Source of the DNA: Janibacter sp. Soil728
GTDB taxonomy: Bacteria > Actinomycetota > Actinomycetes > Actinomycetales > Dermatophilaceae
NCBI RefSeq assembly: GCF_001428305.1
Contig: NZ_LMRZ01000001.1
Span: 620,289-684,288, forward strand
Direction: 5' to 3'
DNA: 64,000 nucleotides
Shown here: positions 41,366-50,227 of the stretch, piece by piece
How the letters are laid out: every line of letters begins with the position of its first letter
Numbering within the stretch: the stretch's first letter is position 1
The notes under the pieces: model-generated
The model's input: the letters and a program-made list of their open reading frames with translations, nothing else
What the model was told of the DNA's origin: nothing
Databases searched by the model: none
Position numbers and translations under genes: made by a program

Positions 41366-42237
41366 CTGCACGTGAAGCCCTGATCGTCGCGAACCCGGCC
41401 GCACGCAACGGCGAGGCCAAGGCCATGGTCCCGGTCGCCGCGGACATCCTGCGCTCGCACGGCTGGTCCGTCGAGATCGTGATCACGACGTCCGCCGAGC
41501 ACGCCGCCGAGGTCGCGGCCGCCGGCCGGCCCGACGGCCCGCTCCTCGTCGCGCTGGGTGGCGACGGCCTCGTGGCCCGCGTCGCCGAGGGCGCCATCCG
41601 CTCCGGTGCGCTCGTCGCGCCACTGCCGGGGGGCCGCGGCTGCGACTTCATCCGGGCCATCGGCGGCTCCCTCGACCTGCAGGAGGCGGCGTCCAACCTC
41701 CCCTTCGCCACGGAGCGGTTGGTGGACGTCGGGTTCGCGGGGGAGACCCCCTTCCTCGGTGTGGCGACGGTCGGCTACGACTCGCGGGCGAATGACCACG
41801 CCAACGAGGCGCCTGCCTGGCTGCCTGCCTCGCTCGTGTACGCCTACGGAGGCATGCGGGCCCTCGCGGAGACCCGCTCGACGGCCATCACGATGACGAC
41901 CGACGGCGTGGCGCGGACCTTCGACGGCTGGAGCGTCGCGATCGGCAACTCCGGTCGTTACGGCGCCGGCATGATCGTCAACCCCGACGCCGAGCTCGAC
42001 GACGGCGAGCTCGACATCACGACCGTCGAGGGCCTGCCCCGCTGGAAGTACCCGATGCTGCTGCCGCGCTACTTCAAGGGCACGCACATCGACGGCGAGG
42101 ACATCCGCGCCGCCCGGGGCAAGGAGATCGAGATCTCCGCGCCCACCGGCTACCGCGTCTACGCCGACGGCGACATCGTCGGTGAGACGCCGATGACCTT
42201 CACGGTCAAGCCCGGGGCGCTGCGCATCCTCGTGTAG
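41362..42237 (+). CDS. Diacylglycerol kinase-like lipid kinase
   Basis: A 291-residue protein of the DAGK catalytic family. NPAARNG at residues 10-16 and LVALGGDGLVARVAEGA (about 62-78, GGDG is the nucleotide site) are conserved; in most members the motif is GGDGT. The C-terminal beta-sandwich domain with GNSGRYGAGMIVNPDAELDDGELDI is also typical. It should phosphorylate a lipid such as diacylglycerol, alkylglycerol or a related alcohol. It is translationally coupled to the flavoenzyme before it. A related mycobacterial enzyme in the same neighbourhood has diacylglycerol kinase activity, as I recall. A strong terminator follows. Confidence 0.92.
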   Translation: MTAREALIVANPAARNGEAKAMVPVAADILRSHGWSVEIVITTSAEHAAEVAAAGRPDGPLLVALGGDGLVARVAEGAIRSGALVAPLPGGRGCDFIRAIGGSLDLQEAASNLPFATERLVDVGFAGETPFLGVATVGYDSRANDHANEAPAWLPASLVYAYGGMRALAETRSTAITMTTDGVARTFDGWSVAIGNSGRYGAGMIVNPDAELDDGELDITTVEGLPRWKYPMLLPRYFKGTHIDGEDIRAARGKEIEISAPTGYRVYADGDIVGETPMTFTVKPGALRILV

Positions 42238-42248
42238 TCCGCTGCTGG

Positions 42249-42292
42249 GCGAAGGGGGTGACCGGGCAGATCTGCCGGGTCACCCCCTTCGC
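42249..42292. terminator. Large bidirectional hairpin terminator
   Basis: GCGAAGGGGGTGACC pairs perfectly with GGTCACCCCCTTCGC, and the inside GGCAGA/TCTGCC pairs too, with a single G-G mismatch between. The whole 44-bp element is nearly one palindrome. It lies between converging genes (stops at 42237 and 42344). Both arms carry the CGAAGGGG word. Confidence 0.88.
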
Positions 42293-42343
42293 TCTGCGCG
42301 TGATCTCGGTGGCCGGTGACGACACGGTCCAGTCTCCTGCGGA

Positions 42344-42625
42344 TCAGCGTTGCCGGTAGGCGTCGCGACGGTGGTCGACGCGAAGGACGACGACCTCGCG
42401 ACGGCTCTCATTGATGCGGTAGAGCACGCGATAGGTGCCGCGCCGGGCGGAGTGGATGCCAGACAGGTCGCCTCGTAGTTGTTTGCCGACCCGGTGAGGA
42501 TTGTCGATCAGCGCGCCGGTGACGAACTCGATGACGGCCGCGGCGACGTTCTCCGACAGCTCGGCCTGGATGCTGCGGACCGCGGGAGGGGTGAGGACCA
42601 GCTCGTAGCCGGGGGCCGAGCTCAC
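42344..42625 (-). CDS. relE: RelE-family toxin
   Basis: A 93-residue protein of the RelE/ParE toxin fold. The core GKQLRGDLSGIHSARRGTYRVLYRINESRREVVVLRVDHRRDAYR contains the pattern of RelE endoribonucleases: basic residues, the YRVLYRI strand and a C-terminal RRDAY with tyrosine and arginine near the active site. It should cut mRNA at the ribosome when not bound by its antitoxin. The GTG at 42625 overlaps the antitoxin stop (GTGA), the standard order antitoxin then toxin. Confidence 0.93.
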   Translation of the reverse strand: MSSAPGYELVLTPPAVRSIQAELSENVAAAVIEFVTGALIDNPHRVGKQLRGDLSGIHSARRGTYRVLYRINESRREVVVLRVDHRRDAYRQR

Positions 42626-42888
42626 GAGCGCAGCGCACGCACGGCGTCAACGCCACGGATCACGTCGTCTGCGGCGTAGGCCGCGTCCGCCTCGCGGATG
42701 TCGGCCAGAGCTCGCGGGTCACCGAGGACAGCCACGGTTTCTTCGAGGCTCGCCAGGTCGTCCGGACTGATGATGACGGCAGCTGCGTGACCGTTGCGGG
42801 TGACCGTCACGCGTGCGTGCTCACGCTCCACGCGATCGATCACCTCGCTGAAGTGGTTGCGGACGTCTCGGAGCGGCTCGATGCTCAT
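42622..42888 (-). CDS. Phd/YefM-family antitoxin
   Basis: An 88-residue antitoxin. The N-terminal YefM/Phd DNA-binding part reads RDVRNHFSEVIDRVEREHARVTVTRNGHAAAVIISPDDLASLEETV, which is the family consensus almost end to end. The acidic C-terminal part (about 55-88) should wrap the RelE toxin. The ATG at 42888 lies directly at a TGTACA palindrome, so the protein can repress its own operon by binding there. It is co-translated with the toxin through a 4-nt overlap. Confidence 0.94.
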   Translation of the reverse strand: MSIEPLRDVRNHFSEVIDRVEREHARVTVTRNGHAAAVIISPDDLASLEETVAVLGDPRALADIREADAAYAADDVIRGVDAVRALRS

Positions 42889-42901
42889 GTACACAATTGT
42901 G
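42888..42901. promoter_or_regulatory. YefM-type operator (TGTACA) at the antitoxin start
   Basis: TGTACA at 42888-42893 is the hexamer known to be recognised by YefM antitoxins. It overlaps by two bases a second palindrome, CACAATTGTG (42892-42901). Together they cover the 5' end of the antitoxin gene, the expected place for autoregulation. Confidence 0.7.
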
Positions 42902-43003
42902 GCGCGAACAAGGGGTGTTGGCAACCCCTGGTGGAACTGACCTGTGGATACCGCACCCTGCATGGGTGACCGGCAGGTCCTCCTGCCGGCAGACACGCCG
43001 GAC

Positions 43004-43054
43004 CTGTTGTGCCACAACGACCTTGCTCCGCGGAATCTGATCGTCGACGGCCAC
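43004..43054 (+). pseudogene. Relic of an aminoglycoside-phosphotransferase-family gene
   Basis: About 17 codons read LLCHNDLAPRNLIVDG, the active-site (Brenner) motif of APH/choline-kinase-like phosphotransferases, whose usual form is HNDLAPWN. Neither the ATP-binding N-lobe nor the following DFG-like segment is present, and the frame enters the next gene only by chance. It sits in the 237-bp gap between the antitoxin gene and the spermidine-synthase-like gene. I read it as the remnant of a deleted gene. Confidence 0.55.
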
Positions 43055-43138
43055 GGCGCTCGTACGAGAGTGAGGGTCGCTGCCCTGGGTGCCCAAGCGC
43101 GTCGTGTCCGGCCGCCCGACGGCAGGCAGACTGTGGCG

Positions 43139-43846
43139 ATGCGACGATTCGAAGAGCTCGCCTGGAGCGAGACCCCGCGGGGTGAGATCAGCCTGCGCCG
43201 CCGGATCGAGCCGACGCTCAAGGTGGACGTCTACGAGGTCAAGCTCGGCGACGAGTTCCTCATGTCGAGCCTGTTCACCGTGGCCGAGATCGAGCTGGCC
43301 CGGCTCGGCCTGGCGCAGGCGAAGGGGGAGTCCCTCGACGTCGTCGTCGGCGGCCTCGGGCTCGGGTGCACTGCCCGGGCAGCGCTCGAGGACCCGCGGG
43401 TCAGCTCCCTGGTCGTCGTCGATGCGATGCCCGAGGTCATCGACTGGCACGAGCGCGAGCTGCTGCCGGACGCCGCTGCGCTCGTCCGGGATCCGCGCAC
43501 CCGGCTGCTCCTGGCCAACTTCTTCGAGCTCGCCGCGTCCGACGCCGGCTTCGACGTGGAGGAGCCGGGGCGGACCTTCGACGCGGTGCTGCTCGACATC
43601 GACCACACGCCGCACCACCTGCTGCACCCGGACCACGCCCCCTTCTACACGGCCGAGGGGCTGCGCCGGCTGAAGGGGCACCTGCGCACCGACGGGGTCT
43701 TCGCCCTGTGGTCCGACGACCCGCCGGACGCTCCCTTCGTGCAGCTGCTCGAGGAGGTCTTCGGCCGGGTGGACGCCCACGTGGTGACCTTTGCGAACTT
43801 CCTCACCGGCGGGGAGTCGAGCAACACCGTCTACGTCGCGCGCTGA
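43139..43846 (+). CDS. Spermidine-synthase-like protein
   Basis: A 235-residue Rossmann-fold protein. GGLGLGCTARAALED at about residues 66-80 is the nucleotide loop of the spermidine synthase family, followed by VVVDAMPEVIDWHERELLP, typical of actinobacterial relatives. LDIDHTPHHLLHPDHAPFYT holds the acidic catalytic-site region. It lacks the full N-terminal strand domain of true SpeE (about 280 residues), so aminopropyl transfer is uncertain. The ATG at 43139 is chosen; the longer frame from 42944 includes the unrelated phosphotransferase relic. It stands alone. Confidence 0.82.
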   Translation: MRRFEELAWSETPRGEISLRRRIEPTLKVDVYEVKLGDEFLMSSLFTVAEIELARLGLAQAKGESLDVVVGGLGLGCTARAALEDPRVSSLVVVDAMPEVIDWHERELLPDAAALVRDPRTRLLLANFFELAASDAGFDVEEPGRTFDAVLLDIDHTPHHLLHPDHAPFYTAEGLRRLKGHLRTDGVFALWSDDPPDAPFVQLLEEVFGRVDAHVVTFANFLTGGESSNTVYVAR

Positions 43847-43928
43847 GGGTGGTCTGCGGTCCTGCCCGACGACCTTCGGCGAAGGGGATGAGTCTGGTCG
43901 CGGCCGAGCCCAGAGTCGGCGGTGTGCC

Positions 43929-44016
43929 GTCGTACTGCAGTTCACGGGAGCGAGGAGAGGCCACCCCCGAAGATCCGGGGGTCGCCTCCGGGTGTGCGTC
44001 CGAACTGCAGTACGAC
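43929..44016. repeat. 88-bp intergenic inverted-repeat element
   Basis: Perfect 15-bp arms, GTCGTACTGCAGTTC (43929-43943) and GAACTGCAGTACGAC (44002-44016), enclose 58 bp that itself holds a CCCCCG/CGGGGG hairpin. It lies in the 425-bp gap 43847-44271, whose right part is the dnaK control region. I see no ORF in the gap. It looks like a REP- or MITE-like element. Confidence 0.7.
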
Positions 44017-44143
44017 ACGCGGTCAGTCGTGGCGAGCGAGCGCGCGGGGTGGCTCGTCGGGCCCCGGCCACGGGTTCGTGAGTCCCATCCGGCCACCGTC
44101 TCACTGGGGTGCACGCTGCGGGGAATGAACCCCCTTCGCCCGT

Positions 44144-44166
44144 AGTTGAGCCCTGTGTACTCAACT
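44144..44166 (+). promoter_or_regulatory. HAIR box 1 (HspR operator)
   Basis: AGTTGAG and CTCAACT arms separated by 9 bp, a perfect dyad close to the HAIR consensus CTTGAGT-N7-ACTCAAG. It is the distal site, 106 bp before the dnaK start. HspR, encoded at the end of the operon, should bind here. Confidence 0.88.
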
Positions 44167-44180
44167 TTTGAGACGTGGAT

Positions 44181-44209
44181 TTGCGCAACTGCAGATCGCC
44201 TCCTAAGTT
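44181..44209 (+). promoter_or_regulatory. Likely dnaK promoter
   Basis: TTGCGC (44181-44186) and TAAGTT (44204-44209) are separated by 17 bp and form a reasonable -35/-10 pair. The -10 box overlaps HAIR box 2, so bound HspR would block polymerase directly. Spacing and overlap are seen; promoter activity is inferred. Confidence 0.55.
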
Positions 44210-44228
44210 GAGCAACAACAACTCAACT
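44206..44228 (+). promoter_or_regulatory. HAIR box 2 (HspR operator)
   Basis: AGTTGAG and CTCAACT arms separated by CAACAACAA, a perfect dyad with the same arms as box 1, 62 bp further on. It overlaps the proposed -10 box of the dnaK promoter. Confidence 0.9.
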
Positions 44229-44271
44229 CCGTCGGGGTGACCACCTCGACACCCGATCAAAGGAGCGCCCC

Positions 44272-46160
<1,889 letters not shown>

Positions 46161-46164
<4 letters not shown>

Positions 46165-46826
46165 CCGACCCCAACCAGCCGATCGACCCTGAGGTGGGCG
46201 CGGATGCCGCGCAGCCCGTGGGCGAGGAGCAGGTCGTCGACGCCGAGGTGGTCTCGGGCGAGCAGCCCGAGGCCACCCCGGCCGGGGACGAAGGCGCTGC
46301 CCTGAGGGGCGACGAAGGAGCCTCGAAGGGGGGCGACGCCCCCGTCGTCGAGGCCGCCGCTGACACGGAGGTCCACCCCGACACGGCCCGCGCCGACCAG
46401 CTCCACGACGACTACCTGCGCCTGCAGGCCGAGTACGTCAACTACAAGCGGCGCGTCGACCGGGACCTCCCGGTGCACAAGACGCGTGCCGCCCAAGAGG
46501 TGCTCGAGACCCTGCTGCCGGTGCTCGACGAGATCCAGCTCGCCGAGCAGCACGGTGACCTGCCTGAGGGCAGTCCCTTCCGCGCGATCGCCGACAAGCT
46601 CGAGCAGTCTCTCGGCAAGCACGGCCTGGAGCGGGTGGGCGTCAAGGGTGAGGTCTTCGACCCCAACGTCCACGAGGCGCTCATGCACGCACCGTGGGAC
46701 GCGGAGGACGCTGAGCTCCCGAGCGACGCGACGGCCACCACGGTCGTCACGGTGCTGCAGCCCGGCTACCGCGCAGGCGAGCGCGTCCTGCGCGCCGCCC
46801 GCGTCGCAGTCGCCGACCCGCAGTAA
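46161..46826 (+). CDS. grpE: Nucleotide exchange factor GrpE
   Basis: A 221-residue GrpE. An unusually long acidic, probably disordered N-terminus (about 75 residues) precedes the coiled coil and the conserved core [16 protein letters not shown]. The C-terminal beta domain has [12 protein letters not shown] and the end [27 protein letters not shown], which is close to consensus. It releases ADP from DnaK. The GTG at 46161 overlaps the dnaK stop (GTGA). The N-terminus repeats the VVDAEVV found at the DnaK tail, perhaps a chance similarity of acidic linkers. Confidence 0.97.
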
Positions 46827-46853
46827 CCGCAAGAGAATCTGAGAGGAGGAGAC

Positions 46854-47879
46854 ATGGCCAGTCAGGACTGGTTGGACAAGGACTTCTACGCCGTGCTCGG
46901 CGTCAGCAAGGACGCCGACGAGGGTGAGATCAAGAAGGCCTACCGCAAGCTCGCCAAGCAGTACCACCCCGACCGCAACGAAGGGGATGACGCTGCCGAG
47001 CGGAAGTTCAAGGACGTCGGTGAGGCGCAGGCCGTGCTCTCCGACCCCGAGCAGCGTCGTGAGTACGACGCGATCCGCTCGATGGCCGGCGGCGGTGCAC
47101 GCTTCACCGCCGGCGGTCAGGGCGGGGGCGCGGGCTTCGAGGACATCTTCTCTGCCTTCGGCGGGGGAGGAGGCGGCTCCCGGATGCGTTACAGCTCCGG
47201 CGGCGGCTCCCCCTTCGCCGGGGGTGGGGGCGGTGAACCCGACCTCGAGGACATCATGTCGATGTTCAGCGGGGGTGGCGGTGCTTCCGGCTTCGGCGGT
47301 CAGGGTGCGGGCTTCCGCGCGCCGCGTGGCCCGGTCAAGGGCCAGGACCTCACGGCTCGCACCGAGCTGTCCTTCCGCGACGCGGTCGAGGGGCGCACCA
47401 TCTCGCTGAGCGTCAACGGCGAGAAGGTCAACGCCAAGATCCCCGCCGGGGTCAAGGACGGGCAGAAGATCCGTCTGCGCGGCAAGGGTGCTCACGGTGA
47501 CCGTGGCGCCGACCGCGGCGACCTGATCCTCACCGTGTCCGTCGGCAAGCACCCTGTCTACGGGCGTGACGGGTCCAACCTGACGATCGACCTGCCGGTG
47601 ACCTTCGCCGAGGCGGCGCTCGGCGCCACGGTGGCCGTGCCGACCCTCGACGGTTCGCAGGTCAAGGTGCGCATCGCCCCGGGCACCCCGAGTGGTCGCG
47701 TCCTGCGGCTCAAGGGTCGCGGCATCGCGACCAAGGCGGCCACCGGCGACCTGCTCGCCAAGGTGCAGATCATCGTGCCGACCGAGCTCAGCGAGGCCGA
47801 GCGTGAGGCCGTCGAGGTGCTGCGTGATGCGCGCCCCGACGACCCGCGGGCGGAGCTGGCCTCCGGCGCGACCGCCTGA
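46854..47879 (+). CDS. dnaJ: DnaJ-type co-chaperone without zinc finger
   Basis: A 341-residue J-protein. The J-domain (about residues 8-72) has the HPD motif in KQYHPDRNEG. A glycine/phenylalanine-rich stretch of about 80 residues follows, then two C-terminal substrate-binding domains. There is no CxxCxGxG zinc-finger repeat and in fact no cysteine, so it is a class B (CbpA-like) protein rather than a classical DnaJ. The position in dnaK-grpE-dnaJ-hspR corresponds to dnaJ1 of other actinobacteria, which usually keeps the zinc finger. GAGGAGGAG precedes the ATG. Confidence 0.95.
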   Translation: MASQDWLDKDFYAVLGVSKDADEGEIKKAYRKLAKQYHPDRNEGDDAAERKFKDVGEAQAVLSDPEQRREYDAIRSMAGGGARFTAGGQGGGAGFEDIFSAFGGGGGGSRMRYSSGGGSPFAGGGGGEPDLEDIMSMFSGGGGASGFGGQGAGFRAPRGPVKGQDLTARTELSFRDAVEGRTISLSVNGEKVNAKIPAGVKDGQKIRLRGKGAHGDRGADRGDLILTVSVGKHPVYGRDGSNLTIDLPVTFAEAALGATVAVPTLDGSQVKVRIAPGTPSGRVLRLKGRGIATKAATGDLLAKVQIIVPTELSEAEREAVEVLRDARPDDPRAELASGATA

Positions 47880-47926
47880 GGCCGCGGCAGACTCGATGAC
47901 ACCGATGGCGAAGGGAGGCGGGCACG

Positions 47927-48382
47927 ATGGCACGGATCTCTGGACTGAGCGGTGACGACCAGACGCCCGTCTTCGTCATCTCCGTCGCGGCCGACCTCGC
48001 CGGGATGCACGCGCAGACCCTGCGGCAGTACGACCGCATTGGACTGGTCATCCCATCGCGCACCCGAGGTGGCGGCCGACGCTACAGCGCCGCCGACGTC
48101 ACCCGGTTGCGCGAGGTGCAGCGCCTCTCCCAGGAGGAGGGTGTCTCGCTCGGCGCGATCCAACGGATCTTCGACCTCGAGATGCAGGTCGAGGCACTGC
48201 GCGCCCGCGTGGCCGAGCTGGACGACGAGCTCGACACCGCGCGCGAGGCACTCGGTCAGGGACGGCGATTCTTCGCGGTCGGGTCCCAGGGCGACATCGT
48301 CGCGCTGCGCCACGGTCAGCGCCCCCGCCCCCGCACCGGCGGGCAGGCGCTCGTGGTGTGGGAGCCGCGCGCTCGCCGTTGA
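47927..48382 (+). CDS. hspR: Heat-shock repressor HspR (MerR family)
   Basis: A 151-residue MerR-type regulator. The helix-turn-helix reads ISVAADLAGMHAQTLRQYDRIGLVIPSRTRGGGRRYSAADVTRLREVQRL, the HspR consensus, followed by a coiled-coil dimerisation helix and a basic, short C-terminus. It represses the dnaK operon by binding HAIR boxes, with DnaK acting as co-repressor in Streptomyces. Two matching boxes lie before dnaK at 44144 and 44206, so it closes its own feedback loop. GAAGGGAGG lies upstream of the ATG. Confidence 0.98.
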   Translation: MARISGLSGDDQTPVFVISVAADLAGMHAQTLRQYDRIGLVIPSRTRGGGRRYSAADVTRLREVQRLSQEEGVSLGAIQRIFDLEMQVEALRARVAELDDELDTAREALGQGRRFFAVGSQGDIVALRHGQRPRPRTGGQALVVWEPRARR

Positions 48383-48395
48383 CGCCCCTCGCTCT

Positions 48396-48435
48396 GTCAA
48401 GCGTGCTTTACTCATCCTTGTAAAGCGCGCTTGAC
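48396..48435 (+). promoter_or_regulatory. Large palindromic operator before the membrane protein/Xre pair
   Basis: GTCAAGCGTGCTTTAC (48396-48411) and GTAAAGCGCGCTTGAC (48420-48435) are inverted repeats matching at 15 of 16 positions, with an 8-bp spacer. Each half is itself a dyad (AAGC-N2-GCTT), so two regulator dimers could bind side by side. It ends 14 bp before the first gene and is the likely site for the Xre protein of the pair. Confidence 0.78.
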
Positions 48436-48449
48436 CAAAGGGGATCCCG

Positions 48450-48878
48450 ATGACCACGACCACTCGACCCACGGCACCGCCTGAGGCGTACGCCAAGGCG
48501 GCCCTCGTCGCGCTCGCTCTCTCCTTGACCGCCGGGGCGGTGGCCGGGTGGGTGCGCAGTGACGAGTTCTGGCTCGTCGCAGTCGTCTTCGCGGTCTGCA
48601 CGCTCGGTCCGGCGATCGCTCTGGGCTGGCTGATCTTCGTCTCGGGCCACACCGTGCAGCCCGACCCGCACGTGGAGGACAGCGTCGAGGCGCGGTGGGT
48701 GGAGCGCGCATGCTCTGGCGCCTTCATCGATCTCGTCGTCGCTGCCGGGGTCGCGCTGACCCTGACCTCGGTCCTCGACCTCGAGGTCCCGGGAGGGCTG
48801 GTCCTACTGGCGGTCGTCGCGGGGGCCGGCATCGACGCGGTCCTGCGCTACGCCGTCATCTCGCGCCGCGAGTCCTGA
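48450..48878 (+). CDS. Hypothetical four-helix membrane protein
   Basis: A 142-residue membrane protein with four hydrophobic helices, at about 17-35, 42-64, 90-108 and 114-132. I do not recognise a family. It is co-translated with a small Xre-type regulator (TGATG overlap), and a 40-bp operator lies right before it. In other bacteria similar pairs of a small membrane protein and a Cro/Xre-like regulator are common and mostly uncharacterised. The ATG at 48450 follows AAAGGGG. Confidence 0.78.
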   Translation: MTTTTRPTAPPEAYAKAALVALALSLTAGAVAGWVRSDEFWLVAVVFAVCTLGPAIALGWLIFVSGHTVQPDPHVEDSVEARWVERACSGAFIDLVVAAGVALTLTSVLDLEVPGGLVLLAVVAGAGIDAVLRYAVISRRES

Positions 48879-49078
48879 TGGACAACGATCTCGCGGACCG
48901 CCGCGCGGAGCGCGGGTGGTCGCAGGCGCGACTGGCCGAGGCGCTCGGGGTCTCCCGGCAGACGGTGATCTCCATCGAGCGCAGCCGCTTCGACCCGAGC
49001 CTGCCCCTCGCCTTCCGCATCGCGGCGACCTTCGGCTGCACGATCGAGGAGATCTTCCGGCCGGATCTCGCCGACTGA
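48878..49078 (+). CDS. Small Xre/Cro-type transcriptional regulator
   Basis: A 66-residue protein that is almost entirely a helix-turn-helix domain: RAERGWSQARLAEALGVSRQTVISIERSRFDPSLPLAFRIAATFGCTIEEIF. It belongs to the short YozG-like group, usually placed next to a membrane protein gene. Its ATG at 48878 shares a base with the stop of that gene. It probably binds the inverted repeat at 48396-48435 and represses the pair. Confidence 0.93.
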   Translation: MDNDLADRRAERGWSQARLAEALGVSRQTVISIERSRFDPSLPLAFRIAATFGCTIEEIFRPDLAD

Positions 49079-49118
49079 GGCCGTGGCGGCCGAGGGCCCA
49101 GGTGCTGCTCCAACCCCT

Positions 49119-49200
49119 CCGGTCGTGACTCATGTGGTGAATCGACACCTTGTGGCGAGACCTGGCACCCGCGGTGATTCACCGTGCGAGTCACGGCCGG
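49119..49200. repeat. 82-bp intergenic inverted-repeat element
   Basis: Imperfect arms of about 25 bp: GTGACTC-ATGT-GGTGAATC on the left matches GATTCACC-GTGC-GAGTCAC on the right, with outer CCGG extensions. The middle 32 bp is unpaired or weakly paired. It fills most of the 168-bp gap between converging genes at 49078 and 49247 and could also act as terminator. Confidence 0.65.
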
Positions 49201-49246
49201 AGCGCCCGCAGAGGGAGCTGCGCCGCCGGGCAGGCGCGCCTCGGCC

Positions 49247-50086
49247 TCACACCCGCTCGAGCACCTCGCCCCACTCGCGCAGGCGCCGCTCGACCGCTGC
49301 CTGCTCGGCTGCCAGGCGCTTCATCCCGTCGGAGGGGTGGACCGGCTCGGGCCACTTGGGGCGGGCGGTGTCCCCGTCGTAGACGCCACGCAGGCGCCGC
49401 CGCACCAGCGGGACCACCTCGTCGCGGACGAACGCCGCCTCGCCCCGCATCGCGTGCCGCCACCCGGGGCGGTCGGGCGGTACGAGATCGCTCAGCCTGA
49501 GCGTGTGCGGCACACCGAGCACCTGCGCGACCTCGGCGGCCATCCGCTTGTGACCGGGCCGGGACAGGTGGATCCGGTCGAGCGCCCACAGCCCCTTGTC
49601 GTCGAACTCGCGCATCGCATCATGGTCGACGAGCGTCGCGTCGTGCGTGGCCGCGAGATCGCGGATGGCGCTGTTGAAGGCATCCACCCTGCGGATCAAC
49701 GGCTTGAGGAGTCCGCTGGCCCGCGGCACGAAGGTCGTGAAGACGACGATCTCGGCGCCGGACCCCACGAGTCGCAGCAGTGCCTGCTCGTAGCGGTCGG
49801 TGATGCCGTCGACGTCGGCTCTCAGGGAGAGCAGGTCATTGCCGCCGGCGCAGAAGGAGATGTGCGTCGGTGCCAGCGCGAGGGCGGGCTCGAACTGGTC
49901 GGTGACGACCTGGTCGAGGAACTTGCTGCGGATGGCGAAGTTGGCATAGCGCCACGTCGGGTCGGCGCGCCCGAGCTGGCGTGCCAGCCGGTCGCTCCAC
50001 CCGCGAACCTGGTTGGGGTAGTGGAGGTTGGGGTCACCAACGCCCTCGGTGAAGGAGTCGCCGAGGGCGACGAAGAGCCTGCTCAT
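49247..50086 (-). CDS. SGNH/GDSL-type hydrolase
   Basis: A 279-residue esterase/lipase-fold protein. Block I is FVALGDSFTEGVGDP with the nucleophilic serine at about residue 11, a glycine is in the block II position, block III reads FCAGGNDLL, and block V reads LDRIHLSRPGHKRMA with the catalytic Asp-x-x-His. It has no signal peptide, so it should act in the cytosol on an unknown ester. The C-terminal 60 residues are basic and partly coiled coil. Start at the ATG at 50086 gives MSRLFVALGDS; the in-frame upstream start at 50125 is less likely. Confidence 0.93.
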   Translation of the reverse strand: MSRLFVALGDSFTEGVGDPNLHYPNQVRGWSDRLARQLGRADPTWRYANFAIRSKFLDQVVTDQFEPALALAPTHISFCAGGNDLLSLRADVDGITDRYEQALLRLVGSGAEIVVFTTFVPRASGLLKPLIRRVDAFNSAIRDLAATHDATLVDHDAMREFDDKGLWALDRIHLSRPGHKRMAAEVAQVLGVPHTLRLSDLVPPDRPGWRHAMRGEAAFVRDEVVPLVRRRLRGVYDGDTARPKWPEPVHPSDGMKRLAAEQAAVERRLREWGEVLERV

Positions 50087-50227
50087 GTCGTCGCCATGCT
50101 CGCCGGGCACCCGGGTCCGGATCAAGAGGCGGGGCGTTCCCTTCGCCGTCCCGCCGTCGAGTGTTCACCCGCTGGGCGAAGGGGGAAAGCCGTGGCGGTT
50201 GTCGGACCACGGTGGCAGGCTGGCGCC

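Noticed and set aside
42944-43138. Upstream extension of the spermidine-synthase-like gene
   Set aside because: The added residues match a phosphotransferase active site and not the synthase family, so the extension is a relic read in frame by chance.
42241-44271. A defence island around the toxin-antitoxin pair
   Set aside because: No nuclease, methyltransferase or other defence gene lies nearby; the neighbours are a lipid kinase, a synthase-like protein and dnaK.
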